A stretch of DNA of 64,000 nt from Hyphomicrobiales bacterium (GTDB lineage Bacteria; Pseudomonadota; Alphaproteobacteria; Rhizobiales; Rhizobiaceae). Location: positions 124,001 to 188,000 of the forward strand of contig UBTF01000003.1 of the NCBI GenBank assembly GCA_900468285.1, given 5' to 3'. The notes beneath the pieces are model-generated. The model saw only the letters and a list, made by a program, of their open reading frames with translations, searched no databases and was not told the DNA's origin. Positions within the stretch are counted from its first letter, which is position 1. Each line of letters starts with the position of its first letter. Positions 26,056 to 35,255 of the stretch are shown here, in pieces. Made by a program: the position numbers and the translations under genes.

Positions 26056-26955
26056 TCATCCAGTCGTGTGTGCCCGAGAATAGGCACCGGGCGGCATTCC
26101 CACATGCCGGCTGAACGCAACACTGAAGGCGCTTGCCGAACCATAGCCGACACGCTGTGCGATCTCGGCTGTCGCCACATCCTTGCGAAGGAATTCCTTC
26201 GCCAGCGCCATACGCCAGCCGGTGGCGTATTCCATCGGAGCGACGCCAACCTCCCTCCGGAAACGATCGAAGAAGGTCGAACGGGACATGGCGGCATCCC
26301 GCGCGAGTGTTTCCACCGTCATGCTACGCCCCGGATCCGCGTGGATCCTGCGCAAGGTCGGTGCCAGCAGCGGATCGGCCATACCGCGCAGGAGGCCGGG
26401 TGGCGCTGCCGAACTTGCGGTGCAGCGCAATGCTTCGATCAACAGCACCTCCAGCAACCGGTGAAGCACCATCTCACGGGCGGTACGGTCGGCTCTCGTC
26501 TCGTCGTTTATCATGCCGACCAGCATCATCAGCCGTTCTTCGCCCCGGATATGGATAACCTCCGGAAGCAACGAGACGAGAAGAGCTTTGTCGTGCGAAC
26601 CAAAGGCGCAATGTCCCACCATTGCCTTGATCTCGGCGGGCGCTTCCGGGTCTCCAAGACGAAAGACACCTGGGCTGGTCTCCAGACGCTGGGCAAGTGC
26701 TCCGCGAGGCGGCGGAGTGAGGCTGCTCATTGTAAACGAGAAGATTTCCGGAACCAGCACGAAGTCGCCGCTTGTAAGCAGCATAGGCTCACGACCGGTG
26801 ATCGTCATCCTGCAATGGCCCTCAACGACCGCACAGTAAAATGGGCTGCCAAGTTCCGTGCGCTCGACGAGCCAATGACCTCCACCCGTCACCAACTTTG
26901 AAATCGACGGACTTGGCTTGAGCAGGGAAACAACTTCGGCGATTGGATCAGTCAA
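26056..26955 (-). CDS. AraC-family regulator with cupin_6 domain
   Basis: This 299-residue protein has an N-terminal cupin_6 domain (DPIAEVVSLLKPSPSIS, then a beta-barrel with GDFVLVPE). The C-terminal AraC double HTH reads MTVETLARDAAMSRSTFFDRFRREVG and VATAEIAQRVGYGSASAFSVAFSRHVG. The start is taken as TTG at 26955 because DPIAEVVSLLKP matches the usual start of this subfamily; no closer ATG preserves it. It is divergent from an SDR and an alpha/beta hydrolase, a common pairing for AraC-cupin_6 regulators, which it likely controls. Confidence 0.85.
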   Translation of the reverse strand: MTDPIAEVVSLLKPSPSISKLVTGGGHWLVERTELGSPFYCAVVEGHCRMTITGREPMLLTSGDFVLVPEIFSFTMSSLTPPPRGALAQRLETSPGVFRLGDPEAPAEIKAMVGHCAFGSHDKALLVSLLPEVIHIRGEERLMMLVGMINDETRADRTAREMVLHRLLEVLLIEALRCTASSAAPPGLLRGMADPLLAPTLRRIHADPGRSMTVETLARDAAMSRSTFFDRFRREVGVAPMEYATGWRMALAKEFLRKDVATAEIAQRVGYGSASAFSVAFSRHVGMPPGAYSRAHTTG

Positions 26956-27052
26956 GGTTTCGGACTCAGGCTAAAGTTAATTGGATAATTGAATATAGCA
27001 AGTCCGATGCTGCAGGTCCATCTTGTCATTGGTTAATCGTCAGGAGACAAAG

Positions 27053-27811
27053 ATGCTCAAGATACTCATCACTGGCTGCTCATCCGGGTTCGGTCTCGCC
27101 ATCGCGCAACAATTCGTGGCGGCTGGATGGGACGTGGTCGCGACCATGCGCACTCCGCGCAGCGACCTCATTCCCGCCAATGACAGGCTCAAAATTCTGG
27201 CGCTTGATGTTACCAGCGCGGACAGCATCACAAAGGCTGTCGAAGCGGCCGGGCCGATAGACGCTCTGGTCAATAATGCCGGTGTCGGCATGCTCAATGT
27301 GCTGGAAGGCGCGGAGATGTCGAAAATCCGCGAACTGTTCGAAACGAACGTGTTCGGCGCAGTGGCAATGACCAAGGCGGTTCTTCCACAAATGCGGGTT
27401 CGTCGCTCAGGCGTCATTGTCAACGTAAGCTCCATAGTCACCCTCAAGCCCTTGCCCGCACTCTCCGTCTATAGCGCCAGCAAGGCAGCGTTGAACGCCT
27501 TTACGAAAAGTCTCGCTCTTGAAGCCGCTGTCTTTGGCGTCCGTGCCAAACTTGTTCTGCCGGGCTCGTCCCCCGCGACCGGGTTCGGGAAAAATGCCCT
27601 CGCGCGCATGGGAATGGATATCCCCGAGCCATACAGCGCATTTGTCCAGGACGTCCTTGCAGCGCCGCGTTCCGGCACGGAGGTCACGACGCCGGAAGAT
27701 GTTGCCGAGGCCGTTTGGCGTGCGGTGACGGAACCTGACATGCCGATGAAAACGCCTGCTGGCGCAGATGCGCAAACCTGGTTTCGCGAGGCAGGCCACT
27801 CGCTGTCTTGA
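27053..27811 (+). CDS. Short-chain dehydrogenase/reductase (SDR)
   Basis: This 252-residue SDR has ITGCSSGFGLAIAQQF as the nucleotide loop, NNAGVGML, NVSSIVTLKPLPALSVYSAS and the catalytic Tyr-x3-Lys in SVYSASKAALN. CAGGAGACAAAG precedes the ATG. It lies 39 bp upstream of a hydrolase gene and opposite the AraC regulator. The substrate is unknown. Confidence 0.88.
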   Translation: MLKILITGCSSGFGLAIAQQFVAAGWDVVATMRTPRSDLIPANDRLKILALDVTSADSITKAVEAAGPIDALVNNAGVGMLNVLEGAEMSKIRELFETNVFGAVAMTKAVLPQMRVRRSGVIVNVSSIVTLKPLPALSVYSASKAALNAFTKSLALEAAVFGVRAKLVLPGSSPATGFGKNALARMGMDIPEPYSAFVQDVLAAPRSGTEVTTPEDVAEAVWRAVTEPDMPMKTPAGADAQTWFREAGHSLS

Positions 27812-27850
27812 AGACAACAACCCGAACATCGATGCTTAAGGATCCCGACC

Positions 27851-28795
27851 ATGAACAATCTGATCGATCTTGCCAAACATATTGCAACCTCGGAAGCCAG
27901 TCTCACCGTGGCTTATACGCCCATCCGGTTGCCGATGACCGGCCGCCAACCCCTGGAACTGCGTCTGACGGCACCCGCGACCGGCAGCAACCTTCCCATC
28001 GTGCTGCTGTCGCATGGGTTCGGCCCGTCCAACTATATTCCGTCGAAAGACGGTTATGCGCCGCTGGTCCAGTTTTGGGCAGAGAGAGGTTTTGCGGTGA
28101 TCCAGCCGACGCATGCGAGTTCGCGTGTCGGTGGTTTTACTGCTGGCGAGCCAGGCGCGCCGTTCTTCTGGCGCGAGCGCGTGGAGGAATTAAGGACCAT
28201 TCTCGACCAACTGCCGGAAGTGGAAAGACAGGCACCCTCCGTTGCGGGTCGGCTGGATCATTCGCGCATTTGCGCCGCCGGTCATTCCTTTGGCGGGCAC
28301 ACCGTCGGACTTCTGTTGGGCGCGCAGCTGAATGGTGAGGATTTCTCCGATCCACGCATCTCTGCTGGCATTTTGCTGACGGCTCCGGGGCGAGGTGGAA
28401 AGGACATGACCGAAGAAAATGCGGCCAGATTTCCGTTCTTCGACGTTGATTTTTCGACGCTGACGACCCGCAGCCTCGTCGTCTGCGGTCATATGGACGA
28501 TCCGCATTTCACCACCCGGGGGCCGGACTGGCATGCGGATGCGTTTCACGATGCGCCGGGCGCAGAAGCGCTCTTGATGTTGCACGGCGTCGGACATGGG
28601 CTCGGCGGGATCGCCGGACTGGACGCAAAGGAGACCGAGATCGAGGCACCTGATGCGCTGGAAGCCACAAGACGTCTGACGCTTGCATGGCTTCAGACAG
28701 TGCTGGGAGGAGATGAGGGAGCATGGCCCAGCGCGTGCCTCTCGCTCGAGGGTAAAGCTCGTCCGCTCGCGGATGTTACGCTAAGACGGCGGTAA
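27851..28795 (+). CDS. Alpha/beta hydrolase (chlorophyllase/dienelactone-hydrolase-like)
   Basis: This 314-residue protein has the oxyanion region VLLSHGFGPSNY, the nucleophile elbow AAGHSFGGHTVGLLLG and a candidate His in LHGVGHGLGG. No signal peptide is seen. The arrangement resembles predicted dienelactone hydrolases and platelet-activating-factor-acetylhydrolase-like proteins. It follows an SDR under a likely AraC regulator. The pair may act on an ester and its alcohol product. Substrate evidence is absent. Confidence 0.8.
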   Translation: MNNLIDLAKHIATSEASLTVAYTPIRLPMTGRQPLELRLTAPATGSNLPIVLLSHGFGPSNYIPSKDGYAPLVQFWAERGFAVIQPTHASSRVGGFTAGEPGAPFFWRERVEELRTILDQLPEVERQAPSVAGRLDHSRICAAGHSFGGHTVGLLLGAQLNGEDFSDPRISAGILLTAPGRGGKDMTEENAARFPFFDVDFSTLTTRSLVVCGHMDDPHFTTRGPDWHADAFHDAPGAEALLMLHGVGHGLGGIAGLDAKETEIEAPDALEATRRLTLAWLQTVLGGDEGAWPSACLSLEGKARPLADVTLRRR

Positions 28796-29147
28796 AATCC
28801 GTGAAGTCTGTCGAAGGTCTGGTTGCCCCCAAGCAACCGGGCAGTTTGTGGCTCAATAAACGAATGGATTGGCGGAAAACAACACGGCAAGGTCAGCACG
28901 GGTAGCATGGGCACGACAATCTGCCAGCATCCCGCCGAAATACGTCGGCGGGATGGCTCGGAAGGGCTGTAGGCGCAATTTAAGGAGCTCAATCTATTCG
29001 TCGCCATCATCACTACATCCGTTGATGTCGCTGCTTTCGGGCGATGGAACACAACATCCTCCTTGTCGATCAGACGGATTGCGACAAGAGACAAAACCGG
29101 ATATTCACGCTCAGGAATTCACAACGGCAGAGCGCTTCAAAGCAAAA

Positions 29148-29654
29148 GTGACGGACAAGACGCTAAAGGGGTTGTTCCTCGCGCATCGACGGGAACTGCA
29201 AGCCTATCTCACCGAAAAATTGAGGGATTCCGATACCGCCGCGGATCTTACGCAGGAGGCCTTTCTGCGTTATGCAGAGCAAAATCCGGCCGGTAGCGCT
29301 GTCGTGCTGAACGGGCGATCCTATCTCTATCGGACGGCGCATAATCTTGCAGTGGATTACGTTCGCCAGAAGGCGCGCCAGAAAACGGATGCCGCCGCGC
29401 ATGATGATATGGCTGACCTGCCGGATGATCGCCCTTCGCAGGAAGACGAGGCGGATGCCCGCCAAAAGCTCGATCGACTGCGTTCAATCGTGGCGGAACT
29501 GCCGGAGCGGACACGGCAAATATTTGTGTTCAACCGCATCGAGGGATTGAGTTACGCCGAAACCGCCGAGCGGCTTGGCATATCGGAAAGTTCCGTGCAG
29601 AAACATCTGGCCAAGGCGCTGTTGCACGTCACCAAACGGCTCCGGCCGCAATAG
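29148..29654 (+). CDS. fecI: ECF sigma factor, FecI-like
   Basis: This protein of about 168 residues has sigma70 region 2 (ADLTQEAFLRYAEQNP, SYLYRTAHNLAVDYVRQKAR) and region 4 (LPERTRQIFVFNRIEGLSYAETAERLGISESSVQKHLAKAL). The start is uncertain. GTG at 29148 gives the usual FecI length, while the open frame extends upstream to 28869 with Ser/Arg-rich sequence unlike the family. It is followed by FecR and a TonB receptor with a signalling domain, the classic cell-surface-signalling set in which occupied receptor, anti-sigma and sigma act in series. Confidence 0.85.
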   Translation: MTDKTLKGLFLAHRRELQAYLTEKLRDSDTAADLTQEAFLRYAEQNPAGSAVVLNGRSYLYRTAHNLAVDYVRQKARQKTDAAAHDDMADLPDDRPSQEDEADARQKLDRLRSIVAELPERTRQIFVFNRIEGLSYAETAERLGISESSVQKHLAKALLHVTKRLRPQ

Positions 29655-29738
29655 CGAGAAAAAGCGCAGGAACGTTACCGGATACAGATGCCTTGCACGT
29701 CTTATCAGGGACTGCGTCTGAAGTGGCGGTGCAAGAAC

Positions 29739-30773
29739 ATGGACCGAAGTGTGGGACACCGAGACGACAAAGAACAGATTGAAGCGGAAGCTGCCGAATG
29801 GGTCATTCGGCTTGGCGGCGATTTGCTTGATGGGCAGCAGCGCGCCGCGTTCGAGCGCTGGCGTTCTCAAAGCGCTGATCATGCGCGGGCTTTTGAATTC
29901 GCCCAAAACACCTGGGGCGATCTGGCGGGATTGCGTGAGGCCCCAGGCTCCCTTTCTCTCGATGCTCTCTCGTCAGGATCGGGGCCGGAACGGGCTTTTG
30001 CCGAAACAGGCGTGCCGCGTGCACCGCGTGTGCCATTGTGGCGCGGCGCTGGCATTGGTGCGCTCTGTCTTGCCGTCGTGATCGGCATATCGAGTTTCTG
30101 GTATGGCAGCCCCATCACCATGATGATTGCCGATTACCGCACGCTGCCGGGCGAACGAAGAAGTGTAACCCTGCCGGACGGCAGCATCGTAGACCTCTCC
30201 TCCTCAAGCGCGATTGCCTTGCATTTCTCCGACAGCGAGAGGCGCGTCGAGTTGCTTGAGGGGGCTGCCTACTTCACAGCCGCGCCCAAGGCAGGCGCCG
30301 AGAAACGTCCCTTTGTTGTCGAGGGTGCGGAAGGCACGGCAACGGCGCTTGGAACGCAGTTTGTGGTGGATCGTCTTTCGGATGCGGTTGAAGTGACGGT
30401 AATCGAGCACGAAGTTCGTGTGAACCTTGATGATCCGGCTCGCCAATCCGCCAGCGCCATTCTGGCGCCTGGCCAGTCTGTCCAGTATTCGGCCCGCACC
30501 GGCTTAGGTCAGGTACAGGAAAAGGATGTCGAACTGGCGGCTGCCTGGCGGCAGGGAAAGCTGGTTTTCGACCGGGTACCGCTGGCGGATGTCGTGGCCG
30601 AACTCAATCGCTATCGCCGGGGCCGTATTGTCGTGGGCAATCCCACACTGGCAAACCGCACGGTCAGCGGCGTGTTCGAGACAAGCGATCTCGACCGCGC
30701 ACTTGAAACCATCACGCAGGAACTCGGCATACGCTCAGCATCCGTTCCGCCGCTGGTGACCCTGCTGTACTGA
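29739..30773 (+). CDS. fecR: FecR-type anti-sigma regulator
   Basis: This 344-residue inner-membrane protein has an N-terminal DUF4880-like cytoplasmic domain (AAEWVIRLGGDLLDGQQRAA, AFEFAQNTWGDL). One transmembrane helix lies near residues 105-123 (GIGALCLAVVIGISSFWYG). A periplasmic FecR domain follows (YRTLPGERRSVTLPDGS, ELLEGAAYFTA), and the C-terminal half (VPLADVVAELNRYR) contacts the receptor's signalling domain. The ATG at 29739 is chosen because MDRSVGHRDD precedes the conserved domain; its ribosome site is weak. It would regulate the upstream sigma factor. Confidence 0.88.
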   Translation: MDRSVGHRDDKEQIEAEAAEWVIRLGGDLLDGQQRAAFERWRSQSADHARAFEFAQNTWGDLAGLREAPGSLSLDALSSGSGPERAFAETGVPRAPRVPLWRGAGIGALCLAVVIGISSFWYGSPITMMIADYRTLPGERRSVTLPDGSIVDLSSSSAIALHFSDSERRVELLEGAAYFTAAPKAGAEKRPFVVEGAEGTATALGTQFVVDRLSDAVEVTVIEHEVRVNLDDPARQSASAILAPGQSVQYSARTGLGQVQEKDVELAAAWRQGKLVFDRVPLADVVAELNRYRRGRIVVGNPTLANRTVSGVFETSDLDRALETITQELGIRSASVPPLVTLLY

Positions 30774-30797
30774 CCCACCCGCGAGGGGTTGGTTTTT
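30773..30797 (+). terminator. Terminator after fecR
   Basis: ACCCACCC and GGGTTGGT pair around a short GCGAG loop with one mismatch and are followed by TTTTT. The structure begins in the fecR stop codon. It would separate fecIR from the receptor transcript. Confidence 0.5.
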
Positions 30798-30917
30798 ACA
30801 GCTCGAAAAAAAAGTCAAAAAAACCTTACCGGAAAACATGAGTGGATTCGTCTCATTTGCGAACCGGCGGAAGCAGTCTTCCGCCAGCGTAAATTTGAGT
30901 GACGAAAGGGTTTTGCA

Positions 30918-33434
30918 ATGGGGGTAAAGGTGGGACACAGCAGCCGGGGCCATGATGTTCGCCAGCAGCTGGGATCGACAGTCAGCATGGTTGCACTGGC
31001 CATCGGCCTGTCGCTTGCCTGCTCGCCGGTCATCGCGCAGCAGAGCGTTTCGTCCAACACGGCACAGCCGCGATCCATCGCCTTCAATATTCCCGCGCAG
31101 AACCTCAACAGCGCGATCCTGTCCTTTGCCAACAAGGCGGGCATCCAGGTCTTCTACGATGTCTCTCGCGTGGAAGGGCTGCGCAGCACCGCCGTTCGCG
31201 GCAGCTATTCTCCAGAGCAGGCGCTCGCCCAGTTGCTTGCAGGCACAGGCGTCTCCTATCGCTTCTCCGGAAACAGCGTCTCCCTGACAAGACCGGATGC
31301 GGCCCAGGCTCCATCGCTGGGTGCGGATGGCGCGACGGTGCTGGAGACGATTACTGTGCAGGGGCAGGGGGCAGCGACGACGGAGGGGACGGGTTCTTAT
31401 ACAACCCAGCAAATGAGTACCGCGACAGGTCTGCCATTATCCATCAGAGAGACACCGCAGTCCGTCACGGTTGTCACCCGTCAGCGGATGGAAGACCAGG
31501 GCAGTACAAACCTGCAGGACGCCCTGGAATCGGCAAGCGGCATTGCCATTCAGAAATACGATAGTGATCGGACAGAGTATCTCGCTCGCGGCTTCACCGT
31601 TGGCGAGTTCCAATATGATGGCGTGGTCATCCAGAACGAGGGTGTCTATGACTATGGTCTGAGCAATCCGGACACCACGATCTACGACCGGGTGGAGATC
31701 GTGAAGGGGGCAAACGGTCTCATGCAGGGCGCGGGAAGCCCCGGCGCCGCCGTCAACCTGGTGCGCAAACGCCCGACGGATACGTTTCAAGGGTTTGTTA
31801 CAGGAACTGCGGGATCCTGGAATGCCTACCGCACGGAGCTGGACCTTTCAGGTCCCATCAATCCGGATGGCTCATTGCGCGGTCGAATGGCAGGCTCGTT
31901 CGAGGATGCCGAATCCTATCTCGACCACTACGAGAAAAAATCATTCACGCTCTATGGCATTCTGGAAGCGGACATAACCGACAATACAACCGTATCGCTG
32001 GGGGCAGACTACCAGCGCAGCAGGCCAAGAGGTTCGAGCTGGACTGGCCTGCCTATGTTTTACAGTGACGGCAGCCGGACCGACTTCGACGTCTCAACGA
32101 ACCCCGCAACCGAATGGAGCCGGCGCGAAACATACACCAGCAATGTCTTTGCCACGCTCGATCATGAGTTTGACAGCGGCTGGAAGGCTAACCTGACCTA
32201 TGATCACCGGCGCAATGGACATAACAGCGTACTTGGTTCCGCCGGAAGCGGTTATCCCGATCCGGTCACGGGCGCCGGGGTTTACCAGTATGTCGGCAAA
32301 TATGTCGGTCGGCTGGTGCAGGATACATTCGATGCCAAGATTTCCGGCCCCATCGAGCTGTTTGGCCGGGACCATGATCTGATGTTCGGAGCAACGGCCT
32401 CGCGCAAAACTACCAAGGGGCCGCTTTATGGCTATGGGGGTGTGAACTACGATCCGGCAGTGCCGGACTTCTTCAATTGGGACGGTAACACGGATGAGCC
32501 GGCGTTCGACCTGACCGGCAAATATGAAAGCAGCCTGACGCAATACGGAGCCTATGCCGCGACGAGACTGCGACCCACAGACGACCTGTCTTTCGTTCTT
32601 GGCAGCCGTATCAGCTGGTATGATTTCGATGACAAAGGCAATTACGACGATGCCTCTGCCAGTTGGAGTGGAGCCAACCAATATAACGCCAAAGGTGAGC
32701 TCACGCCCTACGTCGGTGTTGTTTACGACCTGAATGACAGCGTTTCGGTCTATGCGAGCTATACCAGCATCTTCAAGCCGCAGGAAAGTCAGGACGTCAG
32801 CGGCGGCTATCTGGATCCCGAGGAAGGCAATAGTTACGAAACCGGGGTGAAGGCTGCATTTCTGGATGGGAGGCTGAATACGAGCGCAGCCCTTTTCATG
32901 ATCAAGCAGGATAATGTGGCAGAGGCGGCGGGGATCGATTCCACGACTGGTGAATACTATTACACCGCTGCGGATGGCGTCACGACAAAGGGATTTGAAC
33001 TGGAGGCATCCGGGGAGATCAGGCCGGACTGGAACATCTATGCGAGCTACTCTTACGCAGACGCCCGCAAGGCGGATGGCGAAAAAGTCTACTCGTTTCT
33101 TCAGACGACGGCCCCCGAAAGTGTCGTAAAGCTATACACCACATATACCCTACCCGGCGATTGGGAGCGATTGACGATCGGCGGCGGCATCCGGTGGCAG
33201 GAAAAAATCTACGGTTATGTCTGGAGCCCTGCTAATGTCTATGAGAATATTTCTCAGAAAAACGTCTTTCTCGTTGACCTGATGGCGAAGTACAAGGTCA
33301 CGGAAAAAATCGACGTGACCTTCAACGTCAAGAACCTTTTGAACGAGAAATATTTTGTCGGTCTCGGCAATTTTGATACCGGCTACTACGGTGAACCACG
33401 CAGTTTCAACGTTTCCACCAAATTCAAGTTCTGA
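30918..33434 (+). CDS. TonB-dependent siderophore receptor with STN signalling domain
   Basis: This 838-residue outer-membrane receptor has a signal peptide ending about residue 41. An STN domain follows at about 50-125 (AQNLNSAILSFANKAGIQVFYDV). The TonB box is LETITVQG near residue 142. A plug domain (LSIRETPQSVTVVTRQRMEDQ, RGFTVGEFQYDGV, RVEIVKGANGLMQGAGSPGAAVNLVRKRP) precedes a beta-barrel ending in the aromatic STKFKF. The form is that of FpvA/FhuE/FoxA-type ferric-siderophore receptors. The signalling domain fits the FecIR pair upstream. The binding-protein and transporter genes follow directly. Confidence 0.92.
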   Translation: MGVKVGHSSRGHDVRQQLGSTVSMVALAIGLSLACSPVIAQQSVSSNTAQPRSIAFNIPAQNLNSAILSFANKAGIQVFYDVSRVEGLRSTAVRGSYSPEQALAQLLAGTGVSYRFSGNSVSLTRPDAAQAPSLGADGATVLETITVQGQGAATTEGTGSYTTQQMSTATGLPLSIRETPQSVTVVTRQRMEDQGSTNLQDALESASGIAIQKYDSDRTEYLARGFTVGEFQYDGVVIQNEGVYDYGLSNPDTTIYDRVEIVKGANGLMQGAGSPGAAVNLVRKRPTDTFQGFVTGTAGSWNAYRTELDLSGPINPDGSLRGRMAGSFEDAESYLDHYEKKSFTLYGILEADITDNTTVSLGADYQRSRPRGSSWTGLPMFYSDGSRTDFDVSTNPATEWSRRETYTSNVFATLDHEFDSGWKANLTYDHRRNGHNSVLGSAGSGYPDPVTGAGVYQYVGKYVGRLVQDTFDAKISGPIELFGRDHDLMFGATASRKTTKGPLYGYGGVNYDPAVPDFFNWDGNTDEPAFDLTGKYESSLTQYGAYAATRLRPTDDLSFVLGSRISWYDFDDKGNYDDASASWSGANQYNAKGELTPYVGVVYDLNDSVSVYASYTSIFKPQESQDVSGGYLDPEEGNSYETGVKAAFLDGRLNTSAALFMIKQDNVAEAAGIDSTTGEYYYTAADGVTTKGFELEASGEIRPDWNIYASYSYADARKADGEKVYSFLQTTAPESVVKLYTTYTLPGDWERLTIGGGIRWQEKIYGYVWSPANVYENISQKNVFLVDLMAKYKVTEKIDVTFNVKNLLNEKYFVGLGNFDTGYYGEPRSFNVSTKFKF

Positions 33435-33436
33435 CC

Positions 33437-34411
33437 GTGTACCGCGTGACACGACGTGCTCTGGCAAAGAGTGCGGCGGCAATGCTCTTGCCGCCGTCTT
33501 TTGCCCGTGCGCAGATCATGACCTATCCGCGGGTCATCGAACATGCTTTCGGGCGCACCGAACTGCGCTCGGAGCCAAAGCGGCTCGTCACGATTGGTTA
33601 CGGTGACGAGGTTCCGTTCCTCGCGCTCGGGCACAAGCCGATTGCGATCGTCTATTCCGGCATGTTTCGAAGCGGCATGACGCCCTGGTGCGAGCAGAAA
33701 TTTGGGGCAAAAAAGCCCGACTTTCTTGATGGCAGCATGATCGATTTTGAAGATATTGCACGTCTGAAGCCGGATCTTATTCTCGGCGTCTTTTCCGCGA
33801 TCGACACACTCGCCTATGGGCGGCTGAGCCAGATCGCCCCCACGATTGCCTATCGCAACGGGCCATGGCGCGCCGGATGGCGTGAGCAGACGGAAATTGC
33901 AGGCGCGATCCTCGGGATGGAGGACAGGGCGCAACTGCTTATTGCCGAGACACAACGCCTCCTGCGCAGCTTTGGCGATACCTATCCTGCGCTCAAGGGC
34001 AAGAGCTTCACCTTCGGTTCCTATTTTGAAGGTAGCAGCCGGATTGTTGTCTACCTTCCCGGCGAAACGCGGGTCGACTGGATGATCGAGATCGGTATGC
34101 GGCCATCGCCCGGTGTCACTCGGCTTGCCAAGGCGAACGCCGGACATGTTGCAGCCGATGCCAGCCTCGAAGACCTCGAAAGTGTTGCCGCCGATCTGCT
34201 GGTCATGTGGTACCAGCCCGGCGCCCGCCCGGCCCTGGAAAACCAGCGCCTGTTCCAGATGTTCTCGCCGGTGCGCGAAACTCGATACGTTGCGCTCGAT
34301 GATCCAACGGAGATCTGGGCCGCCTCCTGGCCGAATGTTCTGGCCATTCCTTACGCATTTCCTGGCTTCCTTCCTCGCATGGAAGCTGCCGCCGAGACGA
34401 AGGCACGCTGA
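33437..34411 (+). CDS. Iron-siderophore ABC substrate-binding protein (FecB/FhuD-like)
   Basis: This 324-residue periplasmic protein has a twin-arginine-like leader (VTRRALAKSAAAMLLPPSFARAQ). The class III binding fold shows LVTIGYGDEVPFLALGHKPIAI, EDIARLKPDLILGVF and ADLLVMWYQPG. It starts at a GTG two bases after the receptor stop, so translation is likely coupled. It shuttles the ferric siderophore from the receptor to the FecCD permeases. Confidence 0.88.
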   Translation: MYRVTRRALAKSAAAMLLPPSFARAQIMTYPRVIEHAFGRTELRSEPKRLVTIGYGDEVPFLALGHKPIAIVYSGMFRSGMTPWCEQKFGAKKPDFLDGSMIDFEDIARLKPDLILGVFSAIDTLAYGRLSQIAPTIAYRNGPWRAGWREQTEIAGAILGMEDRAQLLIAETQRLLRSFGDTYPALKGKSFTFGSYFEGSSRIVVYLPGETRVDWMIEIGMRPSPGVTRLAKANAGHVAADASLEDLESVAADLLVMWYQPGARPALENQRLFQMFSPVRETRYVALDDPTEIWAASWPNVLAIPYAFPGFLPRMEAAAETKAR

Positions 34412-34412
34412 C

Positions 34413-35255
34413 ATGCACGCAAACGCTCAAGCGCTTTCGGGCGCAGAAGATCACGACCACGAAGCCTATGTGGAGGACAATTTTCTGGCCTGCGTGGTAT
34501 CGATCGGCCACCTGACGCCGTCGATGATACGTGTGGTGTTGCGGCTGGAGGGTGGAGAACGCTTGCTCGCTAGCGGGCATCCGGATGAGTGGGTGCGGCT
34601 TGCGGTGCCGGCGGATGAGGCAACGCCGGTGGTGCTGCCGGTGCTCAAGGAGAATGGCCGGTGGGAGATGCCGGAGGGCGCGGATTATGCGCCGAACCGG
34701 CCCTATACGGTGCGCCGCTGGAACGCGCAGACGTGCGAGATGGTGCTCGACATGGTGGTGCATGAGGGGGGCGTTGCGGCCAGCTGGGCGATGACGGCTA
34801 AGGTCGGCGATATCGTCGGCATATGCAATCCGGAAGGGCGGTTCTGGTTGCCGAAGGCAAGCCAATGGCTGTTGATGCTGACGGATATTACGGGCTTGCC
34901 CGCCGTTGGCCGCGTGCTGGAGGAACTTCCTCAGGGGTTCAGGGCCCTGGTGCATGTGGAAATCCCGTCGGATGCGGATCGGCAGGAGATCGGGGAGATG
35001 ATCGAAACGGTGGCCGATGTGGAGGTTACCTGGCACGTCTGCCACGGGCTGCGCCCGCAGCGGCCCGGCTATACGGAACTGCCGCGCATTGCGCGTGAGA
35101 TTACCACGCTGCCGGAAGGGCCGGGCTATATCTATATCGCTGGCGAGGCCAAGGCGGTGGCCGAGTGCCGGAAGCATTTCCGCGACGGACTCTTTTTCGA
35201 CAAGCGCCGCATCGATGCCATCGGCTACTGGATCGAAGGGCAGGCACGGGTATGA
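34413..35255 (+). CDS. Siderophore-interacting protein (FAD-dependent ferric-siderophore reductase)
   Basis: This 280-residue cytoplasmic flavoprotein of the SIP/ViuB family has the FAD motif NRPYTVRRW, the VVHEGGVAASWAMTAKVGD block and the C-terminal YIAGEAKAVAECRKHFRD. It would release iron by reducing Fe(III)-siderophore with NAD(P)H after import. The start at 34413 is one base beyond the binding-protein stop. The next gene overlaps it by ATGA. Confidence 0.9.
   Translation: MHANAQALSGAEDHDHEAYVEDNFLACVVSIGHLTPSMIRVVLRLEGGERLLASGHPDEWVRLAVPADEATPVVLPVLKENGRWEMPEGADYAPNRPYTVRRWNAQTCEMVLDMVVHEGGVAASWAMTAKVGDIVGICNPEGRFWLPKASQWLLMLTDITGLPAVGRVLEELPQGFRALVHVEIPSDADRQEIGEMIETVADVEVTWHVCHGLRPQRPGYTELPRIAREITTLPEGPGYIYIAGEAKAVAECRKHFRDGLFFDKRRIDAIGYWIEGQARV

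Noticed and set aside
28821-28838. GGTTGC/GCAACC hairpin after the alpha/beta hydrolase as terminator
   Set aside because: The stem is only 6 bp and there is no U-run; too weak to call.
30831-30854. GGAAAA ... CGTCTC as a FecI-type promoter before the receptor
   Set aside because: The -10-like CGTCTC fits, but the spacer is only 12 nt, shorter than usual for ECF promoters, so it cannot be asserted.
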